From NCBI RefSeq assembly GCF_011390835.1, contig NZ_JAABRQ010000003.1, positions 1 through 64,000 of the forward strand: a stretch of DNA of 64,000 nt, written 5' to 3'. Under the pieces are notes generated by a model. It saw nothing but the letters and a program-made list of their open reading frames with translations. It had not been told where the DNA came from and ran no database searches. This document shows, piece after piece, positions 34,017 to 42,607 of the stretch (the first letter of the stretch is position 1; each line of letters begins with the position of its first letter). The translations under genes were made by a program, and so were the position numbers. This stretch comes from Hydrogenophaga sp. Lineage in GTDB: Bacteria; Pseudomonadota; Gammaproteobacteria; Burkholderiales; Burkholderiaceae_C.

Positions 34017-36335
34017 TCAGAACTTCACATTCACACCGGCGTACAGCGTACGTCCCATACCTGGCACGGCAGTGCCCCACTGCGGGTAGTTGGGCACTGC
34101 GGGGTTGGTCATGGTGGTGCCCTGGCCGACATAAGCTCCACCGGTGGGCAAGTAGTAGAACCGGTTGAACAGGTTCTCGATACCAAAGTCCAGGCGCACC
34201 GTTTTCCATGAATAGCTGCCGCGCAGATTCACCAGACCGTACCCAGGTGTCCTGATCTCGTTGCGCATCGTCGAGACGTGGGTCTTGGCTGCCACGGCTA
34301 CCAGTTCTACGCTGTTATCCCAGCCGCCCAGTTGGTGCGTGACGGTCAGTTTGGCGTTGAGCGGCATCATGTTGTAGAGGCCGTCACCAGTATCACGGTT
34401 GGAGCCCCGCGTGTAGTTCAGCCTACCCTTTAAACCCCATTCACCAGCATCGTTGCGTGCCAGAGGCATGTGCCCCGAGAGGTCCAAGCCATAGATACGC
34501 GCAGACTGGTTGACATACTTCAGCACGCTGAACTTGTCTGTGACCAGGGTCGTGGCGACCTGGTTGGTGGTGGCGTTCCACTGCACCGCGTCGATGTAGT
34601 CGCTGACGCGGGTGTAGTAAGGCGTGGCCCTGAAGCCCCAGCGCTGGTCTTCAGCGTGCCAGTCAAAGGTAGTCGAGAGGGTGTTGGCCTTTTCGGGCTT
34701 GAGGGCCAGGTTGCCGATATAGCCGTTGCCGTCGCCGACAAAGTTGTTCATGAGTGCAGCCATCTGCCAAGTGGACCAAGTGAAGCGCTCGTATACGTTG
34801 GGCGAGCGCTCCTTGTGTGCAAAACCGAACTCGATGTCGAAATTGGCACTGGCCGTGTAGCGCGCCAGGGCGCTCAGATCCAGGTTGTGATCGGTACTCT
34901 GGTGATCCAACGCATTGAAGGCCGTGGCATCACGCCCCTGAAAGCCACCACCGGCCGGGTTGTAGCCGACCACGTCGCCCGCGTTCATCTTCACCTGCTC
35001 GACGCGCGCGCCGATCAGCGTCATCCACTGCTCGCTCTTGCGGGTTTCCAGCTCCCCCCAGATGGCTGTGCGATCGCGCTCGCCGTCGCGGATATTCCAG
35101 AAGGTACCAGGCCACATGCCGGCGCCGGAAGGCGGCCACCAGTCGTTGAGCCGGTAGGTCTGCAGATCGGCGCCCAGCCGCAGCAGGTCCTGCTCACCCA
35201 GGGGAGCCTCGGCCTTGACGCTGACACCGGTCGTCTTGCCCTCGGTGTACATCGGCATGCCCGCTGCACAGCTAGGGCCGATCGGGCTGCAGGGAATGCC
35301 ATCCAGCGCGGTGCCCCCCCCCGATGCCGTGCCGTACCAGTAACGCTTGTCAGCGCCAAAGTCCATGAAGTGATCGACTTTCTCGTGGTAGACCCGTGCC
35401 TCCAGGTGGCCCCAGTCGAGCTCGCCCGTGTAGCGCAGGTTCACACTGGCCTGATCGTTCTTGAGCATGTCCATGCGCTGGTTGGGGTAGAGCTGGTAGG
35501 GCATGTCCTGCAAACCCAGCCGGGCCTCGAACAGGTGCCGGTCCTGCTTGAACGCCAGCCCTACCGTGTGGTTGTGCGTCTCATAGGCGGTGGAGCCCAC
35601 CTCGTCGCGCGGCAGTGTGTGGCCGACCCGTCCCGTGAAGTCGTAGTCCTTGAAGTCGTCGCCCGCCGTGTAGTTGTCGGCCTGGCTGGTGGCGCCGCTG
35701 TAGCTGATGTTGAAGCGGTCGGTGGCATAGGTGGCCGAGAGGCTGAGGCCCCTGGCGGCGTTGTTGCTGCGGTAGAAACCGCCGGCCTCGCCTTTGAGGA
35801 TCGGTGCCTGCCCGGGCGTTGCAAACTCGGGCGCGCGCGTCTCGGCCAGGATGCTGCCGCCGATGCTGTCGCCACCCGCGCTGACCGGCGAAATGCCGGC
35901 GTAGACTTTCAGCGAGCCGAGCTGCGTCGGGTCGATGTATGAGAGCGCCGGATTCATGTGGTTGGGACAGGACGCGATCAGGTCCATGCCATCGACCTTG
36001 ATGCGCAGACGGTCATCGGCCAGGCCATGGATCGATGGCAGGCTCGACACACCGCCGGCCGCATTGAGGCTCACGCCGGGTACGTCGGCGAGCAGGCTGG
36101 CGGTGTCACTGGTGGCGGCCCGTCCGGGGAGCAGCTGTGACTGCCTGAGCTGTCCTGCGGCCTGGGGCAGAGGCTCCACTCGGGTGCCCCGGACCACGAC
36201 CTCTTCCAGTTGGGCAACCGGTTCGGCGGCCTGACTGGCTGGCATGTACAGCAGTGGAAACACGGCGGCGAGCGAAGCGCTCAGCAGCGAGAGGCGGTGC
36301 GCGGGTGCGCGCTGGGGTTGATAACGGGATGGCAT
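34017..36335 (-). CDS. TonB-dependent copper receptor (OprC/NosA-like)
   Basis: A 772-residue outer-membrane receptor with a signal peptide (ending near ASQAAEP), a plug with the TonB box region LEEVVVRGTR, and a 22-strand barrel ending in Phe. The plug contains CPNHMNPALSYI, matching the copper-binding CxxHM segment of OprC. A second Cys/Met-rich loop (CSPIGPSCAAGMPMYTEG) could also bind copper. OprC/NosA proteins import copper across the outer membrane and supply copper enzymes. The ATG at 36335 gives the signal peptide; the 88-codon extension in the track is antisense noise. It is the last gene of the copper cluster. Confidence 0.92.
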   Translation of the reverse strand: MPSRYQPQRAPAHRLSLLSASLAAVFPLLYMPASQAAEPVAQLEEVVVRGTRVEPLPQAAGQLRQSQLLPGRAATSDTASLLADVPGVSLNAAGGVSSLPSIHGLADDRLRIKVDGMDLIASCPNHMNPALSYIDPTQLGSLKVYAGISPVSAGGDSIGGSILAETRAPEFATPGQAPILKGEAGGFYRSNNAARGLSLSATYATDRFNISYSGATSQADNYTAGDDFKDYDFTGRVGHTLPRDEVGSTAYETHNHTVGLAFKQDRHLFEARLGLQDMPYQLYPNQRMDMLKNDQASVNLRYTGELDWGHLEARVYHEKVDHFMDFGADKRYWYGTASGGGTALDGIPCSPIGPSCAAGMPMYTEGKTTGVSVKAEAPLGEQDLLRLGADLQTYRLNDWWPPSGAGMWPGTFWNIRDGERDRTAIWGELETRKSEQWMTLIGARVEQVKMNAGDVVGYNPAGGGFQGRDATAFNALDHQSTDHNLDLSALARYTASANFDIEFGFAHKERSPNVYERFTWSTWQMAALMNNFVGDGNGYIGNLALKPEKANTLSTTFDWHAEDQRWGFRATPYYTRVSDYIDAVQWNATTNQVATTLVTDKFSVLKYVNQSARIYGLDLSGHMPLARNDAGEWGLKGRLNYTRGSNRDTGDGLYNMMPLNAKLTVTHQLGGWDNSVELVAVAAKTHVSTMRNEIRTPGYGLVNLRGSYSWKTVRLDFGIENLFNRFYYLPTGGAYVGQGTTMTNPAVPNYPQWGTAVPGMGRTLYAGVNVKF

Positions 36336-36421
36336 GTTTGAAACGAAAATGAAGGTGGAGAGGCGCTGGCCGGGACAGCCAGCCTGGCGCACGGTGTGAT
36401 TTCCTGGATGCGCGGGACGGT

Positions 36422-36829
36422 TCAGGTCCACCGGGCGGGAGGTGCCCGCATCGCTGACATGAGCAGCACCCGGAGGATGTTGTCTGGCAGGTGCATCGCC
36501 CGGACCTGCTGAAGGCCGGGCGCATGAAAATCGGGAACCGCCGTCGGCGGGTAGCCGACGTCCAGGCCAGGCGCCATGGCCACATGGGCGCCAGCCCATA
36601 CACAGCCGGCAGGTTGTTCCTCCGCACTGCTTGCGCCTTCATCCAGCGCCACCCACTGCATCCCTTGCGGCGTGCAGATCTGTACCGTTGGCTCGTTGGC
36701 GATCAGAGGGACCACCCAGGCACCCAGCGTGCCGTGCAAGGCTGCAAAGAGCGTGCACAGCAGCAAGCCACGCAGCCAGCGTCGGGCACCGGCGTTCAAG
36801 GCTTGTGTGCTGCCGATGGCCGGTCGCAT
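36422..36829 (-). CDS. DUF2946 family protein (copper cluster, first paralogue)
   Basis: A 135-residue protein with an N-terminal hydrophobic segment (LRGLLLCTLFAALHGTLGAWVV) and the DUF2946 core VQICTPQGMQWVAL. The second Cys-rich motif of the family (CxxC in the other two copies here) is reduced to CVWAGAH. DUF2946 proteins are usually encoded beside copper uptake or oxidase maturation genes, but their role is unknown. It lies 86 bp upstream of the copper receptor gene and 86 bp downstream of the Crp/Fnr gene. Confidence 0.78.
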   Translation of the reverse strand: MRPAIGSTQALNAGARRWLRGLLLCTLFAALHGTLGAWVVPLIANEPTVQICTPQGMQWVALDEGASSAEEQPAGCVWAGAHVAMAPGLDVGYPPTAVPDFHAPGLQQVRAMHLPDNILRVLLMSAMRAPPARWT

Positions 36830-36915
36830 GGCTCAGACCCGGGTCGATGCCGCTGCACCGACGGACAAGTGCGCAGTGCACACGGTCCCGGTGCGGACCC
36901 GTTCCGCTGCGAATC

Positions 36916-37557
36916 TCACGCCGCAGCGCCCAGTGGCGCGGCGTTGGCGGCCCAGCTGGTGGCCAGACGTCCCAGTCCGGCCACCGGGTCGAAACGGTCC
37001 GCCCGCACCGACCCGCTCTTGCGGCTGCGCGGTGGCAGCAGATGCGCCAGCGCGCGGCACACGGTTTCGGTCTTGGCATCCACCACCTGCGCCATTTCAC
37101 GCAAGGCAGGCAGGGCCTCGCGGATGGCGTCGGCGTTGCGGCCCCAGGCCAGGTCGCCCGGATGCCACTCCAGACCCATCAGGCCCAGGAGGTGGGTGAT
37201 GCGCTGCAGCACGGTGCCGGTGCGCAGCATTGCCATGTCCTGGCAGCGGTCCTGGTGCTGCAGCAGGGCCTGCTGCAAGAGCGGTTCGCGCGCGCTCTCG
37301 GCGCTCAGGCGCACGGGTTCCAGGCGGCAGGCGGTGAAGGCTGTGGCGCTGAACTGGTAGCGCCGTTCGCACAACGATTCGATGCCGACCAGATCGCCGG
37401 GCAAGGCCAGCTGCACCGGCTGGCGGACCGGGCCGCTGTCGCGGTCGAGGCGCACGATGCCTTCGACCACGCGCCACACGGGGCCGGCTTCACCGGCGAG
37501 AAAAACGGCCTCTGCGCTCGCACAAGCGAGGGCGACTGGGGTGTCTTGATGTTTCAT
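36916..37557 (-). CDS. Crp/Fnr family transcriptional regulator
   Basis: A 213-residue regulator with an N-terminal cyclic-nucleotide-binding-like beta domain (VWRVVEGIVRLDRD, LALPGDLVGIESL), a dimer helix, and a C-terminal winged helix with recognition segment VDAKTETVCRALAHL. In FNR the recognition helix reads ETxSR; here Ser is Cys (ETVCR), which may shift DNA preference. The N-terminal cysteines do not form the FNR cluster pattern. The ATG at 37557 follows an AGGAG Shine-Dalgarno. Its position inside the copper cluster suggests it controls these genes, possibly in response to copper or redox. Confidence 0.88.
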   Translation of the reverse strand: MKHQDTPVALACASAEAVFLAGEAGPVWRVVEGIVRLDRDSGPVRQPVQLALPGDLVGIESLCERRYQFSATAFTACRLEPVRLSAESAREPLLQQALLQHQDRCQDMAMLRTGTVLQRITHLLGLMGLEWHPGDLAWGRNADAIREALPALREMAQVVDAKTETVCRALAHLLPPRSRKSGSVRADRFDPVAGLGRLATSWAANAAPLGAAA

Positions 37558-37644
37558 GGGAGCTCCTGTGTCTGACGGACGGATCACCGATGGTGAACAT
37601 CGGCAACCTGACGGAGGCCTCCCACCAGGGGAAGCCGTTGTGTG

Positions 37645-38034
37645 TCAGACGAGGAGAGGCGGACCGCGCGCGGCCGGGCTGGGCACAGCGCGCGAGGCCG
37701 GCGTGCGGATGGTGTGTTCGGGTGCCGGCCATGGCTGGGCCATTGCCGGCACCACGGGCAGCGTCGGTAGCAGAGGCGCAAAGCGCTCAGCCGCCAGGCC
37801 GCAGTGGCCACAGTGGTCGAGCGCGTGCAGCAGGTCGTCGGCACTCAGCGGGTCGGCGCCGGTGCTGGCCGCTTCCAGCTGCATCCAGCGCATGCCGCCC
37901 GTGGTGCAGATCTCCACCCAGTCGCTTGCGCCGCGCGTGCCGGCGAGCCCGCGCGAGATGGCCGGCGCCAGCGCGGCCAGCAGCATCGCCACCAGCAGGC
38001 AACGGGCCAGGGTGCGCATCATGCGGGCGGACAT
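37645..38034 (-). CDS. DUF2946 family protein (copper cluster, second paralogue)
   Basis: A 129-residue protein with an N-terminal signal or anchor (LARCLLVAMLLAALAPAIS), the DUF2946 core VEICTTGGMRWMQL, and a later HCGHCGLA motif carrying the Cys pair. The C-terminal part is Pro/Ala-rich. The CxxC and the preceding His are candidate metal ligands. It sits between the Crp/Fnr gene and the Spy-like gene on the minus strand. Confidence 0.8.
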   Translation of the reverse strand: MSARMMRTLARCLLVAMLLAALAPAISRGLAGTRGASDWVEICTTGGMRWMQLEAASTGADPLSADDLLHALDHCGHCGLAAERFAPLLPTLPVVPAMAQPWPAPEHTIRTPASRAVPSPAARGPPLLV

Positions 38035-38069
38035 GGGAGATGCAGGTTCTCAGGGCAACGGGCAGCGGA

Positions 38070-38507
38070 TCAGCGCAGGCCGTCGAGGTACAACTTGCTC
38101 AGTTGCGCGAACTGCTCGGCGCTCAGGATCTTGCGCAAGGCTTCCACGCAACGGTCGCGGCCCTTGAAGTGCTCGATTTCGGCATCACCGATCTGCTTCA
38201 TCAGCGCTTCGCGGTCGGCGGCCGGCTTGTTGTCCAGGATCGCCATGCGCAGCTCGCCGCGCAGCATCTGAATTTTCTTCTGGACCGAGATGCGCCCTGG
38301 CATGGCCTGCTTGCGGTAATCGGCCAATGCCGCGATCTGCTCGGCACTGAGCCGCAGGTCGGCTTCGTGCTTGATGACCAGCGGCATCAACTCAACCACG
38401 GGAAGGCCTTGATCGGCTGGCACCGATTTCGCCATGGCGACGCTGCCCAACGTCAACAGACCGAGCGCCAACACGGCACCACGCATAAAAACAAGGGAAC
38501 GGTTCAT
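38070..38507 (-). CDS. Spy/CpxP-like periplasmic helical protein
   Basis: A 145-residue protein with a signal peptide (cleaved after SVAMA) and a helical mature part that contains two LTxxQ-like motifs, RLSAEQIAAL and ILSAEQFAQL. This is the pattern of the Spy/CpxP/ZraP family of periplasmic chaperones and metal-stress proteins. The ATG at 38507 has a strong Shine-Dalgarno (AGGAG) and replaces the ORF-track start 13 codons upstream. In this cluster a copper-stress or copper-sensing role is likely but not proven. Confidence 0.8.
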   Translation of the reverse strand: MNRSLVFMRGAVLALGLLTLGSVAMAKSVPADQGLPVVELMPLVIKHEADLRLSAEQIAALADYRKQAMPGRISVQKKIQMLRGELRMAILDNKPAADREALMKQIGDAEIEHFKGRDRCVEALRKILSAEQFAQLSKLYLDGLR

Positions 38508-38553
38508 CGGAATCTCCTGAAAGTGGGAAGGGGTACAGAGAGCCAATCGCTTG

Positions 38554-39039
38554 TCAGTTCTTGTGGTCCATGCCTGGCTTCATGTCGTGTTTCATCGGCG
38601 CGTTACCACCACCCAGAGCGGTCACCTGGGCCTTCACCTCCTGGGTGAAGCGTTGCTTGGCCGCATCCTCGAACACCAGGGTCAGCGGTACCACATCACC
38701 CCCCTTGACCGGCGCCTTGAGGTCCATCAGCATCACATGAAAGCCGCCTGGCTTGAGTTCGGTGGTGCGGCCAGCAGCGAGGTCCAGCCCGGCCACCTGA
38801 CGCATCTTCATGACGTCGTTTTCCATGGCCATTTCGTGGATTTCAACCAAGCCGGCCACCGGTGAACTGACCGACACCAGTCGCGCGTTGGCGCTGGGCG
38901 TCAGGCGCATGAAGGCGCCAGTGGCTTTCTGGGTGGCGACCGTGCCACGCACCCAGGCATCTTCTACCTGGACGGTGATGGACTGGGCCCAGGCGCTGGC
39001 GCTCAGGGTGATGAGGGAGGCGATGAGGAGTTTTTTCAT
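38554..39039 (-). CDS. PCu(A)C-type periplasmic copper chaperone
   Basis: A 161-residue protein with a signal peptide (ending SAWAQ) and a cupredoxin-like domain. The copper-site pattern H(M)x10Mx21HxM is visible: IHEMAMENDVMKM and, later, GGFHVMLM. A short Met/His-rich tail (APMKHDMKPGMDHKN) adds possible copper ligands. Such chaperones bring Cu(I) to the CuA centre together with SCO, whose gene follows on the 5' side (48 bp). This links the cluster to oxidase maturation. Confidence 0.93.
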   Translation of the reverse strand: MKKLLIASLITLSASAWAQSITVQVEDAWVRGTVATQKATGAFMRLTPSANARLVSVSSPVAGLVEIHEMAMENDVMKMRQVAGLDLAAGRTTELKPGGFHVMLMDLKAPVKGGDVVPLTLVFEDAAKQRFTQEVKAQVTALGGGNAPMKHDMKPGMDHKN

Positions 39040-39086
39040 GGGGATACCTTGGGTTAAAGAAGAAGCGTAAGAAAGAAAACGAAATA

Positions 39087-39731
39087 TCAGATGGTCGGCT
39101 CGGCCAGCAGGTGCCGCACATCAGCCGCGTAGTCGTCAGCGGTCTGCTCGTGGCGCAAGGCCACGCGGATGCGACCGGCGGGGTCGAACAGGTAGGTGAG
39201 CGCGGTGTGGTCCACGGTGTAGCCACCGCCCGTGGGTACTTTCTTGAAGTGCACACGAAAGGCATCGGCTGTGGCCCGGATCTGCTCCAGGTTGCCCGTC
39301 AGGGCCACAAAGCGAGGATCGAAGGCCGCCATGTACTCACGCAGCAGTTCAGGTGTGTCGCGCTCGGGGTCAACCGTGACGAACAGCAGCTGCACCCGGC
39401 CCGCATCCGTTCCTAGCTGCTGCATCACCGCCGAGGCTCGGGCCAGTGCGGTCGGGCACACGTCCGGGCATTGCACAAAGCCGAAGTACAGCATCACCAC
39501 CTGGCCCCGGTAATCGGCGAGGTTGCGCGACTGGCCGTGGAAATCGGTGAGCGAAAAGTCTTGGGCATAGGCGGCACCGGTGAGGTCGATACCGCGAAAG
39601 CCATCGCTGCCACCCAGGCGATCGCAGGCGATCAGCATCGGCATGACCGCACCGACCAGCAGGCTGGCGCACACCTGCCTGCGCACCAGGCTCAACTGGG
39701 CAGGCGACGGAAATGATCGGGAACGAGGCAC
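39087..39731 (-). CDS. SCO1/SenC family copper lipoprotein (copper cluster copy)
   Basis: A 214-residue SCO protein with CPDVC as CxxxC, a His in YTVDHTAL, and a lipobox (MLIAC) after a hydrophobic segment. The start is a GTG at 39731, chosen because an AGGAGG Shine-Dalgarno lies 4 bp before it; the track extends 112 codons further without support. It is a paralogue of the SCO protein at the end of the oxidase operon, with similar PERDTPELLREYMAAFDPRF and FGFVQCPDVCPT segments. The two may serve different oxidases or conditions. Confidence 0.92.
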   Translation of the reverse strand: MPRSRSFPSPAQLSLVRRQVCASLLVGAVMPMLIACDRLGGSDGFRGIDLTGAAYAQDFSLTDFHGQSRNLADYRGQVVMLYFGFVQCPDVCPTALARASAVMQQLGTDAGRVQLLFVTVDPERDTPELLREYMAAFDPRFVALTGNLEQIRATADAFRVHFKKVPTGGGYTVDHTALTYLFDPAGRIRVALRHEQTADDYAADVRHLLAEPTI

Positions 39732-39792
39732 GGCGCCTCCTGAAAAACGGGAACACTGGCACCACCCTTGGGCGGCGGGCCACGACGTGAGT

Positions 39793-40179
39793 TCAGGAAA
39801 CGAAAGGCGGGGCGCGGGCTGGTGCGGCGGTCCACACGCCCACGGGCGACGCGACGAGCACAACGCGACCGACAAGCAGTGCCGGTGCAGCGGCCGCAAC
39901 GCCCAAGGCGGTTGCCGGCGGCAGGCCGGCGCCCGGGCTGTGCAGCGAGCACCAGGGGCACTGCATGCCCGTCCCAGGCATGGGAGCGCTTTGCGAGTCG
40001 CCTGCAGCAGGGTCGGCTTGGATCCACACCATGCCGCTGGCACTGCAGATCTGGACCCAGTCGCCACGGTCCGAGGTCGACACCGCCGCCTGCGCCAGCG
40101 CGGGCGCGAGCGTGGTCAGCACCAGAGCCAGCATGGCCAGCCAAGCGCAGACGCGGCGTTGGGCGCGGGTAAACAACAT
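39793..40179 (-). CDS. DUF2946 family protein (copper cluster, third paralogue)
   Basis: A 128-residue protein, first gene of the copper cluster. The N-terminus is a signal or anchor (RVCAWLAMLALVLTTLAPALAQ), the DUF2946 core is VQICSASGMVWIQA, and a CPWCSLH motif supplies the family Cys pair and His. A C-terminal hydrophobic stretch (VAAAAPALLVGRVVLVAS) may be a second membrane segment. A 14 bp perfect palindrome lies 18 bp upstream. Confidence 0.8.
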   Translation of the reverse strand: MLFTRAQRRVCAWLAMLALVLTTLAPALAQAAVSTSDRGDWVQICSASGMVWIQADPAAGDSQSAPMPGTGMQCPWCSLHSPGAGLPPATALGVAAAAPALLVGRVVLVASPVGVWTAAPARAPPFVS

Positions 40180-40197
40180 GAAAATAGTTTACCAGCG

Positions 40198-40211
40198 GGT
40201 GCATCTGCACC
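40198..40211. promoter_or_regulatory. Palindrome upstream of the copper cluster
   Basis: GGTGCA-TC-TGCACC is a perfect 6+2+6 inverted repeat 18 bp before the first gene of the copper cluster. It is a candidate operator. A TTGA-N11-TCAA pattern lies just outside it (about 40215-40233) but does not have FNR spacing. No experimentally known copper-operator motif is recognised. Confidence 0.4.
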
Positions 40212-40312
40212 ATTTGATGAAAGTCACGTCAACTGGGCGACGGTCCCGGGCCTGCCCGCGGGCCTACCATCTGGACTGCCTCAACCCACCCACCCATTCG
40301 GAGACGGACCCC

Positions 40313-40975
40313 ATGCTCACACTCTGCGGCTTTGCGGCCAGCAACTACTACAACAAGGTCAAGCTCGCGCTGCTGGAAAAAGGCGTCGCCTTTGAAGAAG
40401 AGTTGGCCTGGGTCGGCGAGACCGACCGCAGCGCCAGCCCGCTGGGCAAAGTGCCTTACCTGAAGACCGAGTACGGGCCCTTGAGCGAGTCCACCGTGCT
40501 GCTGGAATACATCGAAGACCAGTTCCCAGAGGCACCCCTAATGCCGGCCAGCGCGTTTCACAAGGCCCAGGTGCGCGAGCTGCTGCGCTACATCGAGCTG
40601 CACCTGGAGCTGGTGGCGCGCAACCTCTACCCCGAGGCTTTCTTCGGCGGCAAGATTAGCGACGGGGCCAAGGAGAAAACCGGGCAACAACTGGAAAAAA
40701 ACGTGGCTGCGTTCGCGCAACTGGTGAAGTTCTCGCCCTTCATCGCCGGCGATCAGTTCACCTTGGCCGACTGCGCCGCCGCGGTGCACCTGCCGCTGGT
40801 GAGCAGCGCAACCAAGATCATTTACGGTCGCGATTTTCTGGTCGATTTGCCGGTGCGCGACTACCTCAAGCGCCTGGGCGAGCGGCCGACGGTGCAGCAC
40901 GTCAACGCCGACCGCAAGACCAACACCGAGCTGATGATGCAACGCGCGAAAGCGGCTGCAGCGGCCAAGAACTGA
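40313..40975 (+). CDS. Glutathione S-transferase family protein
   Basis: A 220-residue protein with an N-terminal thioredoxin-fold domain (LTLCGFAASNYYNKVKLALLE, then GKVPYLKTEYGPLSES with the conserved cis-Pro and glutathione-contact Ser) and an all-helical C-terminal domain with FIAGDQFTLADCAAAVHL. The substrate is unknown; typical roles are detoxification and thiol chemistry. The ATG at 40313 (MLTLCGF) is the family start. Confidence 0.9.
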   Translation: MLTLCGFAASNYYNKVKLALLEKGVAFEEELAWVGETDRSASPLGKVPYLKTEYGPLSESTVLLEYIEDQFPEAPLMPASAFHKAQVRELLRYIELHLELVARNLYPEAFFGGKISDGAKEKTGQQLEKNVAAFAQLVKFSPFIAGDQFTLADCAAAVHLPLVSSATKIIYGRDFLVDLPVRDYLKRLGERPTVQHVNADRKTNTELMMQRAKAAAAAKN

Positions 40976-41105
40976 GCCCAAACCACTGGCGTCCCGGCTT
41001 CCCGGCTTCCCGCCAATTTCTGGCACCAGCAGATTGAGGCAACCCTCTTGAGACGCATGGCTCTGGCAAAGCAGCGTAAAGTGGCGCACGAATAGGAGGG
41101 TGTCT

Positions 41106-42080
41106 ATGGAATACAAGGATTACTACAAGGTCATGGGCTTGGAGCGCAGTGCCACGCAGGATGAGATCAAGCGCGCGTACCGCCAACTGGCGCGCAAGTA
41201 CCATCCTGACGTCAGCAAGGACAGCGACGCCGAGGCGAAATTCAAAGAGCTGGGGGAAGCCAACGAGGTGCTGAAGGACCCGGAGAAGCGCGCCGCCTAC
41301 GACCGCCTCGGGGCCAACTGGAAGCAAGGGCAGGACTTTCAGCCGCCGCCTGACTGGAACGCAGGCTATGAGACCGGAGGCAGTGGGTTTGACGGGCAAG
41401 ACATGGGCGACCAGAGCGATTTCTTCGAATCGCTGTTCCGCCGGGGCTTTGCCCGTTCCCAGTCCACATCGGCGGGCGGCCAGGGCCGCGGTCAAGAATT
41501 CCACGCGCACGGCCAGGACAGCCACGCCAGGATTCAGATCACCCTGGAGGAGGCCTATCACGGGGGCTCGCGCAGGGTGAACCTGCAAATGCCGACGGTG
41601 GATGCCGACGGCCACGTGGTTCTGCGTGAGCGCCCGATCGAATTCACCATCCCACGAGGCGTGCGCGCGGGCCAGCGCATCCGCCTGGCGGGCCAGGGCG
41701 GCCCTGCGATGGGTCAAGGCCAGCCAGGCGACCTCTATCTGGAGGTGGACTTCCTGCCACATAAGCATTACCGGGTCGACAAGCACGACGTGTACATGAA
41801 TCTGCCGGTCGCCCCCTGGGAGGCGGCGCTCGGCGCGGTCATCGAAGTGCCCACCCCGACCGGAAAGGTCGAGCTCACGGTACCGGCCGGATCGAGTGAG
41901 GGGCGCAAGCTTCGACTGAAAGGGCGAGGCATCCCGGGGAAGACACCGGGCGACTTCTACTTCGTGCTGAAGATCGCGGTGCCCCCGGCCGACAGCGATG
42001 CCGCCAAGGCCGCCTACCGCGGCATGGCCAAAGAATTCGCGTCGTTCAACCCGAGAAACCTGCAGGGAGATACCGCATGA
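41106..42080 (+). CDS. cbpA: CbpA-type DnaJ homologue
   Basis: A 324-residue J-domain protein. The J domain is at residues 3-70 with the HPD motif (KYHPDVSKD). A Gly/Phe/Asp-rich linker follows, then the two C-terminal substrate-binding domains (LPHKHYRVDKHDVYMNL). There is no zinc-finger region, which separates it from DnaJ. It works with DnaK and can bind curved DNA. The ATG at 41106 has AGGAGG 6 bp upstream; the GTG listed by the track overlaps that site. The modulator cbpM follows with a 4 bp overlap. Confidence 0.93.
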   Translation: MEYKDYYKVMGLERSATQDEIKRAYRQLARKYHPDVSKDSDAEAKFKELGEANEVLKDPEKRAAYDRLGANWKQGQDFQPPPDWNAGYETGGSGFDGQDMGDQSDFFESLFRRGFARSQSTSAGGQGRGQEFHAHGQDSHARIQITLEEAYHGGSRRVNLQMPTVDADGHVVLRERPIEFTIPRGVRAGQRIRLAGQGGPAMGQGQPGDLYLEVDFLPHKHYRVDKHDVYMNLPVAPWEAALGAVIEVPTPTGKVELTVPAGSSEGRKLRLKGRGIPGKTPGDFYFVLKIAVPPADSDAAKAAYRGMAKEFASFNPRNLQGDTA

Positions 42081-42409
42081 ACACACCCGATGCCAACCCG
42101 AGCGAAGCACCTCTGGATACGCAAGCGTTGTTCTCACTTGAGCAGCTGTGCCGTACCTGCGCGGTGCAGACTGAATTCGTGATGGCCATGCTGGAAGAAG
42201 GCGTGGTGCAGCCCGTCAAAGGACAGGCTCCCGATAGCTGGCGATTCGGCGAAACCCAGGTTCACCACGTCACTGTGGCCTGGCGGCTGCAGCGCGATCT
42301 GGGCGTAAACCCGGCCGGCGCGGCACTTGCACTGCAGCTGCTGGACGAAATGGAAACCCTTCGCGCGCAGCTCGCAACACATCCAACCGATCAGGCCACC
42401 CACCGCTGA
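42077..42409 (+). CDS. cbpM: Chaperone modulator CbpM
   Basis: A 110-residue MerR-like helical protein that binds the J domain of CbpA and inhibits it. The family pattern is visible in FSLEQLCRTCAVQTEFVMAMLEEG followed by VAWRLQRDLGVNPAGAALALQLLDEME. Its start overlaps the cbpA stop as ATGA, typical of this pair. After it, about 200 bp without a gene separates it from the convergent plsC-type gene. Confidence 0.92.
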   Translation: MNTPDANPSEAPLDTQALFSLEQLCRTCAVQTEFVMAMLEEGVVQPVKGQAPDSWRFGETQVHHVTVAWRLQRDLGVNPAGAALALQLLDEMETLRAQLATHPTDQATHR

Positions 42410-42607
42410 CCATCACCGAGCGGCCTCTATTGGCCGGTGCTGCTCTGCCGGTTCAACGCCTGCATCCCGTCGGGTCCATGCATGCGCTGGCAAATTGGCC
42501 CGACGCGGGGCGCCGTGAGGGTGCTTGGCACAGGCCATCCACGCGGCACTGCGTCGACCGGGCTGCCGGTCGCTCACACCTGACCAGTGACCCCACGGGG
42601 TTCAAGT

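Noticed and set aside
34470-35942. 490-residue plus-strand ORF opposite the copper receptor gene
   Set aside because: Antisense to a full TonB receptor with plug and barrel motifs; composition is that of a shadow frame.
40215-40233. TTGA...TCAA near the copper cluster promoter as an FNR site
   Set aside because: The half-sites are separated by 11 bp, not the 6 bp between TTGA and TCAA that FNR-type sites require.
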